From contig CAVOWP010000004.1 of the NCBI GenBank assembly GCA_963700185.1, positions 1 to 64,000 of the forward strand: a stretch of 64,000 nt of DNA. Reading direction: 5' to 3'. The first letter of the stretch is position 1. Every line of letters starts with the position of its first letter. The notes under the pieces are model-generated. The model had not been told where the DNA came from. It ran no database searches and saw only the letters and a list, made by a program, of their open reading frames with translations. Origin of the DNA: AP-15 sp963700185 (GTDB taxonomy: Bacteria > Pseudomonadota > Alphaproteobacteria > ATCC43930 > CGMCC-115725). Positions 18,076 through 27,486 of this stretch are shown here, one piece after another. A program made the position numbers and the translations under genes.

Positions 18076-18540
18076 ATGATGACCGAAGCCAAGCTCGCGC
18101 CAAACCTTCCCGATTGGATGGTCGAGCATGCGAACCGCTACCTGTCCAGCGGCGGCGCCGACGGGCACATGTACAAGATGACCCAGCCGGGCCGGCCGGA
18201 GATCGCAGTACCGGCGCTGCTGCTGACGACGACCGGCCGGAAATCAGGCGAAAGGTTCATCTTCCCGCTGTTCTACGGGAAAACCGGCGACAGCTATATC
18301 GTCGTCGCCTCGAAAGGCGGCGCACCGCAACACCCCGGCTGGTACCGCAACATCCTCGCCAACCCGGACGTCGACGTGCAGGTCGGCACCGCGAAGATGA
18401 AGGCGCAGGCCAGGACCGCCACCGGCGAGGAGCGCGCGCGACTGTGGGAAAAGGCGCTGGAGTTCTGGCCGCCCTACGCCGATTACCAGCGCAAGACCGA
18501 GCGCGAGATTCCGGTGGTCGTGCTGGACCCCGTGCGCTGA
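18076..18540 (+). CDS. Nitroreductase/quinone reductase family protein, deazaflavin-dependent type (DUF385)
   Basis: A 154-residue split-barrel protein of the Ddn/TIGR00026 group: VPALLLTTTGRKSGERFIFPLFYGKTGDSYIVVASKGGAPQHPGWYRNILANPDVDVQVG is the diagnostic core. Characterised members use F420H2 to reduce quinones or nitro compounds; use of F420 here is inferred. GGGAG precedes the tandem ATGs at 18076/18079. The same sort of cofactor could serve the LLM proteins in the window. Confidence 0.87.
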   Translation: MMTEAKLAPNLPDWMVEHANRYLSSGGADGHMYKMTQPGRPEIAVPALLLTTTGRKSGERFIFPLFYGKTGDSYIVVASKGGAPQHPGWYRNILANPDVDVQVGTAKMKAQARTATGEERARLWEKALEFWPPYADYQRKTEREIPVVVLDPVR

Positions 18541-18599
18541 CATCAACGGCACCGCCCAAGCTCCGCAGCAGCAAGTGAAGAGCACGCGGCCACGTCGCT

Positions 18600-18715
18600 G
18601 GTGAAAAGGCTGCCTAAAGAGACGGGAGGCACCGACACCGTGGCCACCATCTGCCGCACCGAGACTATTGACCGGCCAGACGATGGTTATCGATTCCGGG
18701 CGGTATTTTTACTGA
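18600..18715 (+). pseudogene. Remnant of an SDR 3' end
   Basis: The text reads (K)TGGTDTVATICRTET then, after a small frame jump, TGQTMVIDSGRYFY-stop. This parallels the C-terminus of the SDR at 15915-16667 (CRTETMTGQTIVIDSGRYFH) at both DNA and protein level. Only about 38 codons remain. It marks a duplication or recombination scar directly upstream of the GHKL gene. Confidence 0.7.
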
Positions 18716-18893
18716 CGCCTCGAGAGCCGCCATCACGCCGTCGGGACCAGACAGGGCGATTTCGACTCTAAAGCGGACGTTTCCTGATGCCCGCTGCCCC
18801 CGCTGGCCTACGCCAGCTTTTCGGAGCATGCATCGGGGACTCTGAGGGGAGTGTTATAAGAAGTCCCCAAAGAGCGACGGCAAGGAAGTCTCG

Positions 18894-20914
18894 ATGCCAT
18901 CTTTACGACCTAACCTCGTCAAGCGGATAGCACGACTCCCGAAACCGGCGAACGTCGCTGACGCGCTTCAACCGTTGTTCGAGGCTGTCAGCAACGCCAT
19001 ACATTCGACCCAGGCTCGCTTTGGCGAGCGCGTGGACCGAGACGGTCGAATTGTGGTGACCGTCTCTACAGACCGGAAAAAGGAGAACGTATCCGCGAGT
19101 GTCGAGGACAACGGGGCCGGTCTCGACAACGATAACTGGGAAGCCTTCGTCACCACAGACACCGACAACAAAATTGCGATAGGTGGCAAGGGTGTCGGTC
19201 GTCTTATGTGGCTGGACTGTTTTCAGCAGATCTCCGTGGCCAGTGTCTTTACGGAGGGCTTGAGCTTCAAACGTCGCCGGTTCGAGTTCGTGCTCGATAT
19301 GACCGACCAGATCAAAGATCTCGTTGTAGAGGACGACGATAGGGCGACGCGTTCATTCTTCTACGTCGAGTTCAGGGGTCTGCGGAACAACGGGTATCTC
19401 GACAGGTTCCCCGGCCGGGGTAGCTTTGTCTTCCAGCACCTGACGTCACACTTCTTACCGACATTTATCGGCAAGAGCTGTCCTCTGATCTCGGTCCGCG
19501 TTGGGGACGACACTCGGGAATACCCGTCGGCAATCAACGAGATTGTCCGGCGCCGCGCCCCGGAGGCGACCATCCCGACTGAAGAATTTGGTCATCTAAT
19601 GTTGACGATGATGGAGTGCGACAAGATCGCGAGTGCCGACCTGAAGGGTTCCCATTTCGTCCACTTTATTGCGCATGACCGGACCGTCTATTCGCAAAGC
19701 ATCGACGCGAAGTTGGGTCTGAAATATTTCGGCCCTGGGGAGGACAGAGTTTTCCATGCTATCCTCCGGGGCGAGTTCCTCGACAAGAACGTCAATCAGG
19801 AGCGGACTAAGTTCCTGTTCGAGGAAGTAATCCTCGAGCGGATGATCAATGAGGTATGCTGGCCGCACGTCGAAGAGTTTCTATCGGAGCCTCTTGCCAG
19901 ACTGAAGGGCGAGCAGCGGGCGAAGATCGAGGTCATTACTGCGACTTACCCGTCCGTCTCATTCGGGGAAATGGAGGAGCTTCAAGCCAAGGTTCCGTCT
20001 GGCGAGCTGAAGGACGATGCGCTCTACGGTCACCTCGCTCGCGAGCGCTTTAGGCGAGACGAGCGGCAGGCCCAGAAGAATTCGTTCCGTGTTGACGAGG
20101 CTGAAGGACCACACCGTCGACGCCGACACCTTCGCCTCGGCGATTAAGGAGGCCGGAAAGGCGATAGAGGAGGCCGAACAGCGTAGTCTCGCCGAATACA
20201 TTGTGCGCCGGAAGGTGGTCCTCGATTTCATCGACATCCTCCTCCAGAAAGTTCGGGACGACGCGCGCGACTCTATCCTACCAGCGGGAGGACATTCTCC
20301 ACTCCTTTATCTGTCCGGTTAGGGTCAATACCATTCAAGGAAAGGGCCGCAAGGTGGAGCCGGCGGCATCTCACGACCTCTGGATCGTCGACGAACGGCT
20401 TACTTTCGCGCAGTACTTCAGTTCGGACGTCGAATTCTCCGCGCTCGCGGAGGCTGCGGACAGCGATGACCGTCCCGACGTCCTGATCTTCGATTACGTG
20501 CACGGCCTACGCCAGACCGAGGAGCCATCCAAGGTCCTCCTTGTCGAGTTTAAGAAGCCAGGCCGGACGAACTACCCGGACGATGAGCACCCTCAATTTC
20601 AAGTCGAGCGGTACGTTCGGCGGCTCCAGTCGGGCGACCTGCGCGATGTCCGGGGGCGACCAATTAAGCTCGACCAGAATACCATCTTCTACTGCTTCAC
20701 TGTGGCCGACATCGTGGGCAAGCTTGACGATTGGACCTTCTCATGGCAGCGGACGGCAGATGGTCGTGGACGAGTCTATCGACCCAATAGCGGTTTTCTC
20801 GGCTCCATCGAGCTCGTCGGTTGGGACGACCTTTTGAAGGATGCGCGCGCCCGCAACCAAGCGTTTTTCGATAAGGCGGGGATCTCGGGCAAGAGCTTCT
20901 TCAGCGCGGACTGA
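18894..20914 (+). pseudogene. GHKL ATPase with C-terminal nuclease-like domain, two frameshifts
   Basis: Reconstructed length about 672 residues. N-terminal Bergerat ATP-binding fold (HATPase_c_3): N-box FEAVSNAIHS (Glu30, Asn34), G1 VEDNGAGLDN (Asp72) and G2 GGKGVGRLM (97-103). The middle has an S5-like and helical region. The C-terminus LWIVDERLTFAQYFSSD...PDVLIFDYVHGL...VLLVEFKKPGR looks like a PD-(D/E)xK core (Asp near 530, ExK near 550). The architecture resembles the MutL/MORC-like ATPases linked to restriction and phage defence. Single extra bases near 20072-20086 and 20275 split the frame. The start is the ATG at 18894. A Panacea antitoxin pair follows. Confidence 0.8.
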
Positions 20915-21183
20915 GATCGATCTAGGCGCAAGCCATAATGTTGGGCGCAAATACGACCAGGTAAATCCTCGAACTGAATGGATCCATGTCGGCATAGCCG
21001 AACGGCGACTTTCCACCGAAGCGGACTTTGAGCGCCCGTGCCATCACAGCGGCCCGCGCTGTTTTGCGGAAGGAGGACTCGCGCGGGTCACGGCTCAGAG
21101 GCGGTTGTCGCCCACTCGGAGCGCCGCAGAGATCGGACTCGCGCACACACCGGGCGTGCGTCCTGCGCACAGCATGATTTATC

Positions 21184-21747
21184 ATGACCCGCATGAGCGC
21201 CGAGCCACCATGCGATCCCCGCGGAGCGGCTAACCTTTTGCTCGATATCATTGAGCAAAAAGGCCAACGGGCGACCCACATAGACCTGCAAAAGCTCCTG
21301 TACTTCGCGCACGGGCGTTTCTTGATCGGCTCGAGTATACCGCTTGTCACCGGCTATTTCGAGGCATGGCGACGAGGGCCGGTCCACCCGACCGTCTACA
21401 ATGCCTTTAAGGAAGCCGGCCCTCTCCCGATCACTTTCCGAGCTGAACGTACCAATCTCGTCACGGGTCAGCGCTCGATCGTGCCACCGCCCGATTCGCC
21501 ATTAGTGCGAGAGCACCTCGATCTGGTAGCAGTCTTCTATGGGCGGTTTACGACTGGGCATCTCATCGAAATCTCGCACGCCGCTGGGGCTCCGTGGGAT
21601 CTGACCGTAAAGCGGACGAACAGCATGATAACGCTCGGCATGCGTATCCCCGATGATGTGATAAAATTGGCCTTCCGAAGACACAAAGTGGCCATTGGTT
21701 TGACCAGTCCGGCTGGAGACACCCTTGAAGATACGCCGTATACCTGA
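21184..21747 (+). CDS. Panacea-domain (DUF4065) antitoxin, SocA-like
   Basis: A 187-residue protein with the Panacea signature: IDLQKLLYFAHGRFLIGSSIPLVTGYFEAWRRGPVHPTVYNAFKEAG. Panacea proteins neutralise a wide range of toxins encoded next to them. Here the next frame starts 23 bases before this gene's stop, as expected for a coupled pair. The gene is one of a group of accessory genes after the GHKL ATPase. The start could be the ATG at 21184 or the one nine bases later. No ribosome site is obvious. Confidence 0.85.
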   Translation: MTRMSAEPPCDPRGAANLLLDIIEQKGQRATHIDLQKLLYFAHGRFLIGSSIPLVTGYFEAWRRGPVHPTVYNAFKEAGPLPITFRAERTNLVTGQRSIVPPPDSPLVREHLDLVAVFYGRFTTGHLIEISHAAGAPWDLTVKRTNSMITLGMRIPDDVIKLAFRRHKVAIGLTSPAGDTLEDTPYT

Positions 21748-22462
21748 GACCGATTTGGCGAACATCGGCCCGATGAATGTCGACCTGAAATATCGGGCGT
21801 TGCGCGATTTCAGGGAGGGCTGGGGTCCGTTCTCTTACGACCCAACGAAATTGACCGCCCCGGATACTTTTAATGCCCAGCTGGAATTGTTCGGCGGCGC
21901 CGAGCCAACTAGTCTCGATCAGATTCGACGACGCATTATCGCGCTGTCACGCCGCGGCGATGAGGAGGCGACTGCGAACCTCGAGGTTACCGAATGTTTG
22001 CACAAGTACGCTGTAGATAACAACGTGCGGGCCAAGCGGTACGACATCTCGCCCTATAACCTCGGCAGCGCATTCGGAATCAAATATTCGTTTTGGCTTC
22101 CGCTGGTCCTCTTCGCAGACGATCGGCTTATGATTCCCTTCATCGACCCCCGTCGTACACGCGGGCTATCTGCGATCGGGCGCCGCTTTGCTTTCTCGAT
22201 GGCGCACCACCGTGCCCGCGTTCTCTATCCGGATCTCGCCGATGCCGAGCTCGCGATATTCACGTTCCCAGTGGTAACAGACGCCTCCGAAGGGGGTTGC
22301 CGTCGGCTGCGGACTTACGTTGCTGGCGACAGTTCGCTCTTTAGTTACGAAGAGCTCGACCAGATGGTCGCGGAGACCTATCGGATTTGGGAGCAAGTCC
22401 TTGCCGAGCGCCGGGATGAAGCGCGGCGCACCGGCGGCGGCCTGAGGGGCTCGCTACTTTAG
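21725..22462 (+). CDS. Unrecognised protein, candidate toxin of the Panacea pair
   Basis: A 245-residue protein I cannot assign. It has no membrane segment or signal peptide. Noticeable stretches are NVRAKRYDISPYNLGSAFGIKYSFWLPLVLFADDRLMIPFIDPRRTRGLS, a His pair in SMAHHRARV, and an acidic/basic helical C-terminus (SYEELDQMVAETYRIWEQVLAERRDEARR). The 23-base overlap with the DUF4065 gene makes it the likely partner. The start is a TTG at 21725 or an ATG near 21773 (MNVDLKYRALRDF). Toxin identity is inferred from position only. Confidence 0.6.
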   Translation: MKIRRIPETDLANIGPMNVDLKYRALRDFREGWGPFSYDPTKLTAPDTFNAQLELFGGAEPTSLDQIRRRIIALSRRGDEEATANLEVTECLHKYAVDNNVRAKRYDISPYNLGSAFGIKYSFWLPLVLFADDRLMIPFIDPRRTRGLSAIGRRFAFSMAHHRARVLYPDLADAELAIFTFPVVTDASEGGCRRLRTYVAGDSSLFSYEELDQMVAETYRIWEQVLAERRDEARRTGGGLRGSLL

Positions 22463-22623
22463 CCGAGATTCTATCGAAAGTTGTTGAGGCTGGGTGCGAA
22501 GTGCCGCTTTTGGCGCACGCTCGGCATCGCCGCCGCTCAAAACGACCGCTTCCCGCCCTTCTGCGACAGTCCGCTGGCCTGGGCGGAACGGCCCAACCCG
22601 ACTAATGTGGCGGTTTGAGACGC

Positions 22624-24000
22624 CTAGGGGTTGACGGCGGCGACCTGAGGTTCGGTGAAGGGCTCGGTGCGGTGCACGACGCCGTCGGCGTATAATTTGT
22701 CTATGGCCCCCTCGGGGAGGCCCAGCAAACGCGCCAATATGTCGGTCGTGTCATCGCCGATCGACGGCGCGCCGCGCCAGATCCGCCCGGGGGTCAACGA
22801 CATTTTCGGCACGACGCCGTAGACGCGGATCGGCACGCCCGATTGGCGGTCAAGCACCGGCACCGTCATCTCGCGCGCGGCGTAATGGGCGTCCTCGTAT
22901 TGGTCGCGCGTGTTGAACACCCGCGCGCAGCCGATCTTCGCCGCATTCAACTCGGTTTCGACCTCGAGCGCGGTGTGCGCCGCGCAATATTCGCGCAGCC
23001 GCCGGTCGAGCTCGCGGCCCTTCTCGGAATTCACCGCCGCTGCATCTTTCGAGCAGGCGTCATAACTGTATTCGACCGGGTCGAGGCCAAGAAACCCGGG
23101 CACCCGGTCATAAATCGGCCCGCCGAGCGCGCCGATATAAACCCACCCGTCGCTGCACCGGAACGTGTCATAGGGCTGGAATCCCGGCGGGCGGTTGCCG
23201 GTATGTCCGTAGACCGCGCCTTCGCCGGTGAAGAGCGGCAGGGTATTGCCATTGGTCTGCGCCACCGCTTCGTATTGCGCGAGGTCGATGACCTGGCCGC
23301 GCCCGCTCTTCTTCACCTCCCACAGCGCCATCATCGTTGCCGCCCATCCGGTCAGCGCGGTGACGTAATCGCCGGTGTAGGTCTTGGCCCGCTGCGGCGG
23401 ACCGGCCGGGTCGCCGGTGAGGTTCATCATGCCGCCGAAGGCCTGCGCGATCGCGTCGTAGCCGGGGCGGCCGAGATAGTCCTCCTTGCCGTATTGCCCG
23501 TAGGTGCTGACCCGCACGATGACGAGGCTCGGGTTGACCGCCAGCGCCAGCTCGTTGGTGATCCCGTTGCGTTCGAGCGTCCCGGGCGCCGACGATTCCA
23601 TCCAAACATCCGAGATCTTCCACAGCGCCATCAACAGTTCGATCCCGCGGGCGTGCTTCAGATCGAGGCCCATCGACAGCTTGTTCTTGGTGACCTCGGC
23701 CTCGTCGCAGCCGTGGGGCCGCGGGCCGCGGGTCAATTGCGGCGAGGTAAAGCGGAACACATCGCCGCCGGGACGCTCGATATGGATCACCTCCGCGCCG
23801 AATTCGGCGAGCTTCGTGCCGATATAAGGCTGCGCGATCAGCTGCCCGGTGCCGACAACACGAATCCCTTCGAGTGGCCCGAAGGCGGGAACGACGCACG
23901 GCGTCGCCGGCCGCTTCAGGTTCTTGATCCAGTCGGGGATGGCCGGTTTCAAATCCTCGATCGTGTCCTCGTGTTTGATCAGCCGTGGATCATGCGCCAT
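22624..24000 (-). CDS. CaiB/BaiF family CoA-transferase
   Basis: A 458-residue class III CoA-transferase with LEGIRVVGTGQLIAQPYIGTKLAEFGAEVIHIERPGGDVFR, NKLSMGLDLKHARGIELLMALWKISDVWMESSAPGTLERNGI, PGYDAIAQAFGGMMNLTGDP (catalytic Asp region) and KSGRGQVIDLAQYEA. It has an N-terminal extension of about 45 residues before the family start. AGGAAGAG precedes the ATG at 24000. It diverges from the hydrolase at 24144. Confidence 0.9.
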   Translation of the reverse strand: MAHDPRLIKHEDTIEDLKPAIPDWIKNLKRPATPCVVPAFGPLEGIRVVGTGQLIAQPYIGTKLAEFGAEVIHIERPGGDVFRFTSPQLTRGPRPHGCDEAEVTKNKLSMGLDLKHARGIELLMALWKISDVWMESSAPGTLERNGITNELALAVNPSLVIVRVSTYGQYGKEDYLGRPGYDAIAQAFGGMMNLTGDPAGPPQRAKTYTGDYVTALTGWAATMMALWEVKKSGRGQVIDLAQYEAVAQTNGNTLPLFTGEGAVYGHTGNRPPGFQPYDTFRCSDGWVYIGALGGPIYDRVPGFLGLDPVEYSYDACSKDAAAVNSEKGRELDRRLREYCAAHTALEVETELNAAKIGCARVFNTRDQYEDAHYAAREMTVPVLDRQSGVPIRVYGVVPKMSLTPGRIWRGAPSIGDDTTDILARLLGLPEGAIDKLYADGVVHRTEPFTEPQVAAVNP

Positions 24001-24143
24001 GATTTTCGCTCTTCCTGTCATGCGACATGACCGCCAAAATAGCAGAAAGCCGGCGCAACGGGGTTGAGCAGATGCGAAAATTGGGCTGAACTCTCGGCCG
24101 AAGGGCTTTCGCCGGACAACACATCGTGAAAGGAGAGAATGCC

Positions 24144-24906
24144 ATGCCGTTTTACCAAAAAGGCGACGTCCGCATCCGCTACGAGGAGGCGGGCTCCGGC
24201 TTCCCGCTGCTGGTCACCCCCGGCGGGGGCTTGAATTCGCGGGTCAGCAATTGGCCGACCGCGGTGATCAACGCTATGGAAGAATTCAAGAACGACTTCC
24301 ATTGCATCACGATGGATCAGCGCAACGCCAATGGCGGCGAGTTCAACCGGTCCGGTTCCGGTCGAGAACGCGTGGGACGCGTTCGCCGACGACCAGCTTG
24401 GGCTGATGGACCATCTCGGCATCCGCGAATTCTTTTATATGGGCTACTGCATCGGCGGCTGTTTCGCCGGCAAGCTGCTGCAGCGCGCGCCCGATCGCGT
24501 CGTTGCCGCGGTGTTTTGCCAGACGGTCGGGGATCGGCCGGAAGATCCGGATGTCATGTACCGACACAGTCACCAGAATTGGCTGACCGAGTTCCGCACC
24601 CGCCGGCCGGAAGTGTCGATGGACACGATCGAGAAGTATTTCCACAGCCTGTGGCGCGTGCAGTCGGATTTCCTCTACAGCGTGCCGCGCGCATTCATCA
24701 AGAACTGCCGTAAACCGATCCTCGTCTTGCCCGACGACACGCCGTCGCATCCGCTGCAGACCTCGATCGACGTCGCGTCGCTGGCGCCCAACGCCGAGAT
24801 CACCGTCTTCCCGTGGCGCGAGCCCCCGGAATTGAAGGAACGGACCATCGACCGTGTGCGCACCTTCCTGCGGGCCCATCAACCAATGAGAGCAGCGGCC
24901 CAGTAA
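24144..24906 (+). pseudogene. Alpha/beta hydrolase with Cys nucleophile, one frameshift
   Basis: A hydrolase of about 253 residues, paralogous to the one at 33655: MPFYQKGDVRIRYEEAGSGFPLLVTPGGGLNS and later DQLGLMDHLGIREFFYMGYCIGGCFAGKLLQRAPDRV. The nucleophile elbow is G-Y-C-I-G, so Cys replaces the usual Ser, as in dienelactone hydrolases. The late acid/His region is LVLPDDTPSHPLQTSIDVASLAPNAEITVFPW. One extra T at 24342-24343 (between NANGGE and STGP) breaks the frame. AGGAG lies upstream of the ATG. Confidence 0.82.
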
Positions 24907-25156
24907 GACGGCGGCCGTAGGGCGGAAGAGCGGAAGCGTATTCCGGCAATGCCCGCGGAATGCGCCCGCTTTTCTTCTCACGCGTGCATATAGGCTTTGG
25001 TGTCCAGCTGGCGCGCCGTTCGAACGCGAGGGCGCGCACGCTTCGTGGGAAATCTACGGGCGAGTGGAAAGACGATCCGGCGCTGCTGGAGACGGCGATC
25101 AAATACCTGCCGGCCTAAAAGGTAGCCGTCCTGTTCCAGTTCACCCGCGACCCGGC
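24907..25156. other. Intergenic region with repeat and gene-tail remnant
   Basis: Begins with TAGGGCGGAAGAGCGGAAGCG, a relative of the hairpin at 33605-33637. At about 25044-25118 one plus-strand frame reads KSTGEWKDDPALLETAIKYLPA-stop, which looks like the end of a lost gene. No complete gene is visible. Confidence 0.4.
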
Positions 25157-26095
25157 TTATTTCTGCTTGTCGGCGTCGAGCACCGCGGCGATGCGCTCGG
25201 GGTCGGCGGCCAGCGGCGGGATGCCGGCGCGCTCGACCTGCAATAGCTGGCCGACGGTGCTGTTGCGGGTACCCCAGCCGCGGTTCATCGCTTCGGTCAA
25301 TTCCTCATAGACCAGGTTGGCAAGGCGCATCGGCACCCCGACCTCGCGCCCGAGACCGACCGCGAGCCCGACATCCTTGTGCAACAGCCGCAATGCGAAA
25401 TCGGCCGGGTCGTGCTTGCCTTGCAGGAATTTGTCGCCGAGCCGGTCGAAGGTGCGCACCCGGCCGGTCGCGCCCTGCCGCACCGCCGCCCACAGATCGA
25501 CCGGGTCGACGCCGGCCTTGACGCCCATCGTGAAGACCTCGGCGAGCGCCGCGCCGAGCACCGCGCTGGTGCAGTTGTGCACGAGCTTGGCGATCGAGCC
25601 GGCGCCGATCGGACCGATATAGGCCGCCTGGTCGCCCATTGCGTCGAGCACGGGTTTGTGCCGATTAAAGATCTGCTCGTCGCCGCCGACCCAGATCGCC
25701 ATCTTGCCGCTCGCGGCGCCGGAGGGGCCCCCGCTGACCGGCGAGTCGAGCATGTAGAAATTCTTCTCGGCGAAGGCGGCGTGGATCTTGCGCACCGTCG
25801 CCACCGAATTGGTCGACATGTCGTAGAAGGCGGTGTCGGGGCGCATGCCCTCGATGAGTCCGTCCGGGCCCAACGCCACCTGCTCGACATCGGCCGGCAC
25901 CGGCAGCGAGGTGAAGACGACTTCGCTCTGCTCGCCGACCTGCTTTGGCGAATTGGCCCAGACCGCGCCGTTCGCAAGGAACGGCTCGGCCGCGGCGCGG
26001 CTCAGATCATGCACGACAAGCTCGTGCCCGGCCTTCTGCAGATTGGCCGCCATGCCCTTGCCCATCATGCCGAGCCCGATAAATCCGACGCGCAT
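25157..26095 (-). CDS. 3-hydroxyisobutyrate dehydrogenase family oxidoreductase
   Basis: A 312-residue NAD(P)-dependent beta-hydroxyacid dehydrogenase: MRVGFIGLGMMGKGMAANLQKAGHELVVHD (GxGxxG), DSPVSGGPSGAASGKMAIWVGGD (substrate site), and IGAGSIAKLVHNCTSAVL with the catalytic Lys. Substrate may be hydroxyisobutyrate, tartronate semialdehyde or similar. The start at 26095 has GGAGGGG upstream, better than the ATG at 26116. Confidence 0.92.
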   Translation of the reverse strand: MRVGFIGLGMMGKGMAANLQKAGHELVVHDLSRAAAEPFLANGAVWANSPKQVGEQSEVVFTSLPVPADVEQVALGPDGLIEGMRPDTAFYDMSTNSVATVRKIHAAFAEKNFYMLDSPVSGGPSGAASGKMAIWVGGDEQIFNRHKPVLDAMGDQAAYIGPIGAGSIAKLVHNCTSAVLGAALAEVFTMGVKAGVDPVDLWAAVRQGATGRVRTFDRLGDKFLQGKHDPADFALRLLHKDVGLAVGLGREVGVPMRLANLVYEELTEAMNRGWGTRNSTVGQLLQVERAGIPPLAADPERIAAVLDADKQK

Positions 26096-26191
26096 CTTCC
26101 CCTCCGCTTTGCCCATACCGCTGCGACCGAGTTTTGCCGCGCTCCGCGCCCAAGCGCAAGCAGGGGCTGGGGCCGCGAGGCATTCCCACGC

Positions 26192-26488
26192 TCAGGGTAA
26201 TCTGTCAGGCCATCGCCGGGCGCTGTGCAGTATGGTGATGATCTGAACTACGTGACCCTTTACCCGATAGGGTACAATATACGGTGTACCCGGGATGACG
26301 AGTTCACGTGTGCCAGGCACTCGACCCGATCGGCCGAGGGCCGCAGATCCCACCAAGCGCGTCACCGCTGTCCGAATTCGCTCGATCATGCGGATCGCCG
26401 CGGGCGGGTTTTCCGCGGCAATGCGCTCGCGAATGTCTTCGAGTTGGCGAAAATAGCGGGGAGCATACTCCAGGCGACGAGGCGTCAC
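26192..26488 (-). CDS. ParE/RelE-type toxin
   Basis: A 98-residue protein with the ParE-like fold: RRLEYAPRYFRQLEDIRERIAAENPPAAIRMIERIRTAVTRLVGSAALGRSGRVPGTRELVIPGTPYIVPYRVKGHVVQIITILHSARRWP. The GR...RELVI..TPYIVPYRV core and the final HSARRWP are typical of type II toxins that act on gyrase or on mRNA. The GTG start overlaps the antitoxin stop by four bases. Confidence 0.9.
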   Translation of the reverse strand: MTPRRLEYAPRYFRQLEDIRERIAAENPPAAIRMIERIRTAVTRLVGSAALGRSGRVPGTRELVIPGTPYIVPYRVKGHVVQIITILHSARRWPDRLP

Positions 26489-26736
26489 CGTGGCTGCAAC
26501 AGCCGGTCATATCGCTCCTCAGCCTGTTTTTCGGACAGAGCTTCGCCTAAGTCGAGCTCCTTTATCCCAGCCGTGATCTCGCCAATCTGCCACTCGTTGA
26601 GTTCGACGTACGCAGCGATCGCTTCTGCCGCGAGAAACGATTTCGAGCGCTTGGTGCTGCGTGCCAGTGCCTCGAGCTTTGCTCTCAACACGGCGTCGAT
26701 CCTTGTGGTTATGACCGTTGTGTCGGGTGCGCTCAT
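26485..26736 (-). CDS. Ribbon-helix-helix antitoxin (ParD/CopG type)
   Basis: An 83-residue partner of the ParE-like toxin. The N-terminus VITTRIDAVLRAKLEALARSTKRSKSFLAAEAIAAYVELNEWQIGEI is a ribbon-helix-helix DNA-binding domain. The C-terminal LDLGEALSEKQAEERYDRLL is the toxin-binding tail. The GTGA overlap with the toxin start implies coupled translation and autoregulation by the complex. Confidence 0.88.
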   Translation of the reverse strand: MSAPDTTVITTRIDAVLRAKLEALARSTKRSKSFLAAEAIAAYVELNEWQIGEITAGIKELDLGEALSEKQAEERYDRLLQPR

Positions 26737-26794
26737 GTCACATCATGCTTCTATTTGATTTAAATGTATACAAATGCGTCTTCTCGGTCAATTA

Positions 26795-26845
26795 CCTCCT
26801 CGAGCGCTCCGATCTGGCGGTTCTTGAAGCTGCCCAGCTCGAAGG
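26795..26845 (-). pseudogene. Fragment similar to GMC oxidoreductase
   Basis: Reads GSFKNRQIGALEEV on the minus strand, matching GSFKNGQIGELEE of the GMC gene (31874-31922) with high base identity over about 45 bases. Flanking sequence does not continue the match. It is probably debris from an earlier GMC copy. The surrounding 26737-27121 holds no intact gene. Confidence 0.5.
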
Positions 26846-27121
26846 CTGAGACGCGACAACTTCGCGTTGAACACATTCCCCCTGATCCACCTGTTTCTTC
26901 AGGACGAGAGCAGGTCGAAACTCTCGAAATGGTTGTCGGTGCGGTTAGGCCGAAGTGGGTCTCGCCTAGAATTGCAGGTTTCGTCGTCACGTTCCGTTTC
27001 ACTCCACGCGTCCGGTTTCGCCTCTGAATAGCATGCGATTGTGGCAATTTAAGCGGAGCCGTTTCCGGGCTGATGCGGTGGTCTGCGACCATTGGCGGTT
27101 GCGCGCCGACACCGCTAGGAG

Positions 27122-27271
27122 ACTCGTGCGGCGGAAGAGTTCAAGCGCTTCCGCGAAAGCCGCCGCAGCTTCGCCACGGCCGAACCATCCGAGGAGAAGG
27201 TCGAAGCGATCCGCTCGTCACGCATGGATCGGCGGCACGCCCATCTCGACAAGTTGCTCGACCCCGAATAG
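27122..27271 (+). pseudogene. Remnant of a small accessory (antitoxin-like) gene
   Basis: A frame without a clear start reads AAEEFKRFRESRRSFATAEPSEEKVEAIRSSRMDRRHAHLDKLLDPE-stop. It looks like the helical upstream partner that often precedes PemK-like genes in proteobacteria; that link is inference. It ends directly before the following fragment. Confidence 0.4.
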
Positions 27272-27406
27272 CGGAAGCCCCTGCCGATCCCCAACCCGGA
27301 GCCGGGCCTCGTCATCTCCTATGCCTATCTCTGGCATCACGAGCACCAGGCGGGACGGGAAGAGGGACAAAAAGACAGGCCGGGTGTGATGCGCGGCCGT
27401 CAATAG
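27272..27406 (+). pseudogene. Truncated PemK-like toxin fragment
   Basis: Forty-four codons with no start reading RKPLPIPNPEPGLVISYAYLWHHEHQAGREEGQKDRP and then a stop. The pattern (PEPGLVI.YAYLW..E...G...G.KDRP) resembles the N-terminus of small PemK/MazF-like growth inhibitors, whose C-terminal half is missing. Family assignment is tentative. Confidence 0.4.
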
Positions 27407-27486
27407 ACGTGAGACCTGCATTTGCCTTTACCGTTTTGAAACCATTGCTTCCTTGACTCTTTGACTGTCGACGCTAGGCTCGATAC

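Noticed and set aside
26225..26758. A 177-codon plus-strand frame across the ParE/RHH pair
   Set aside because: It is antisense to two recognisable genes and has no motif.
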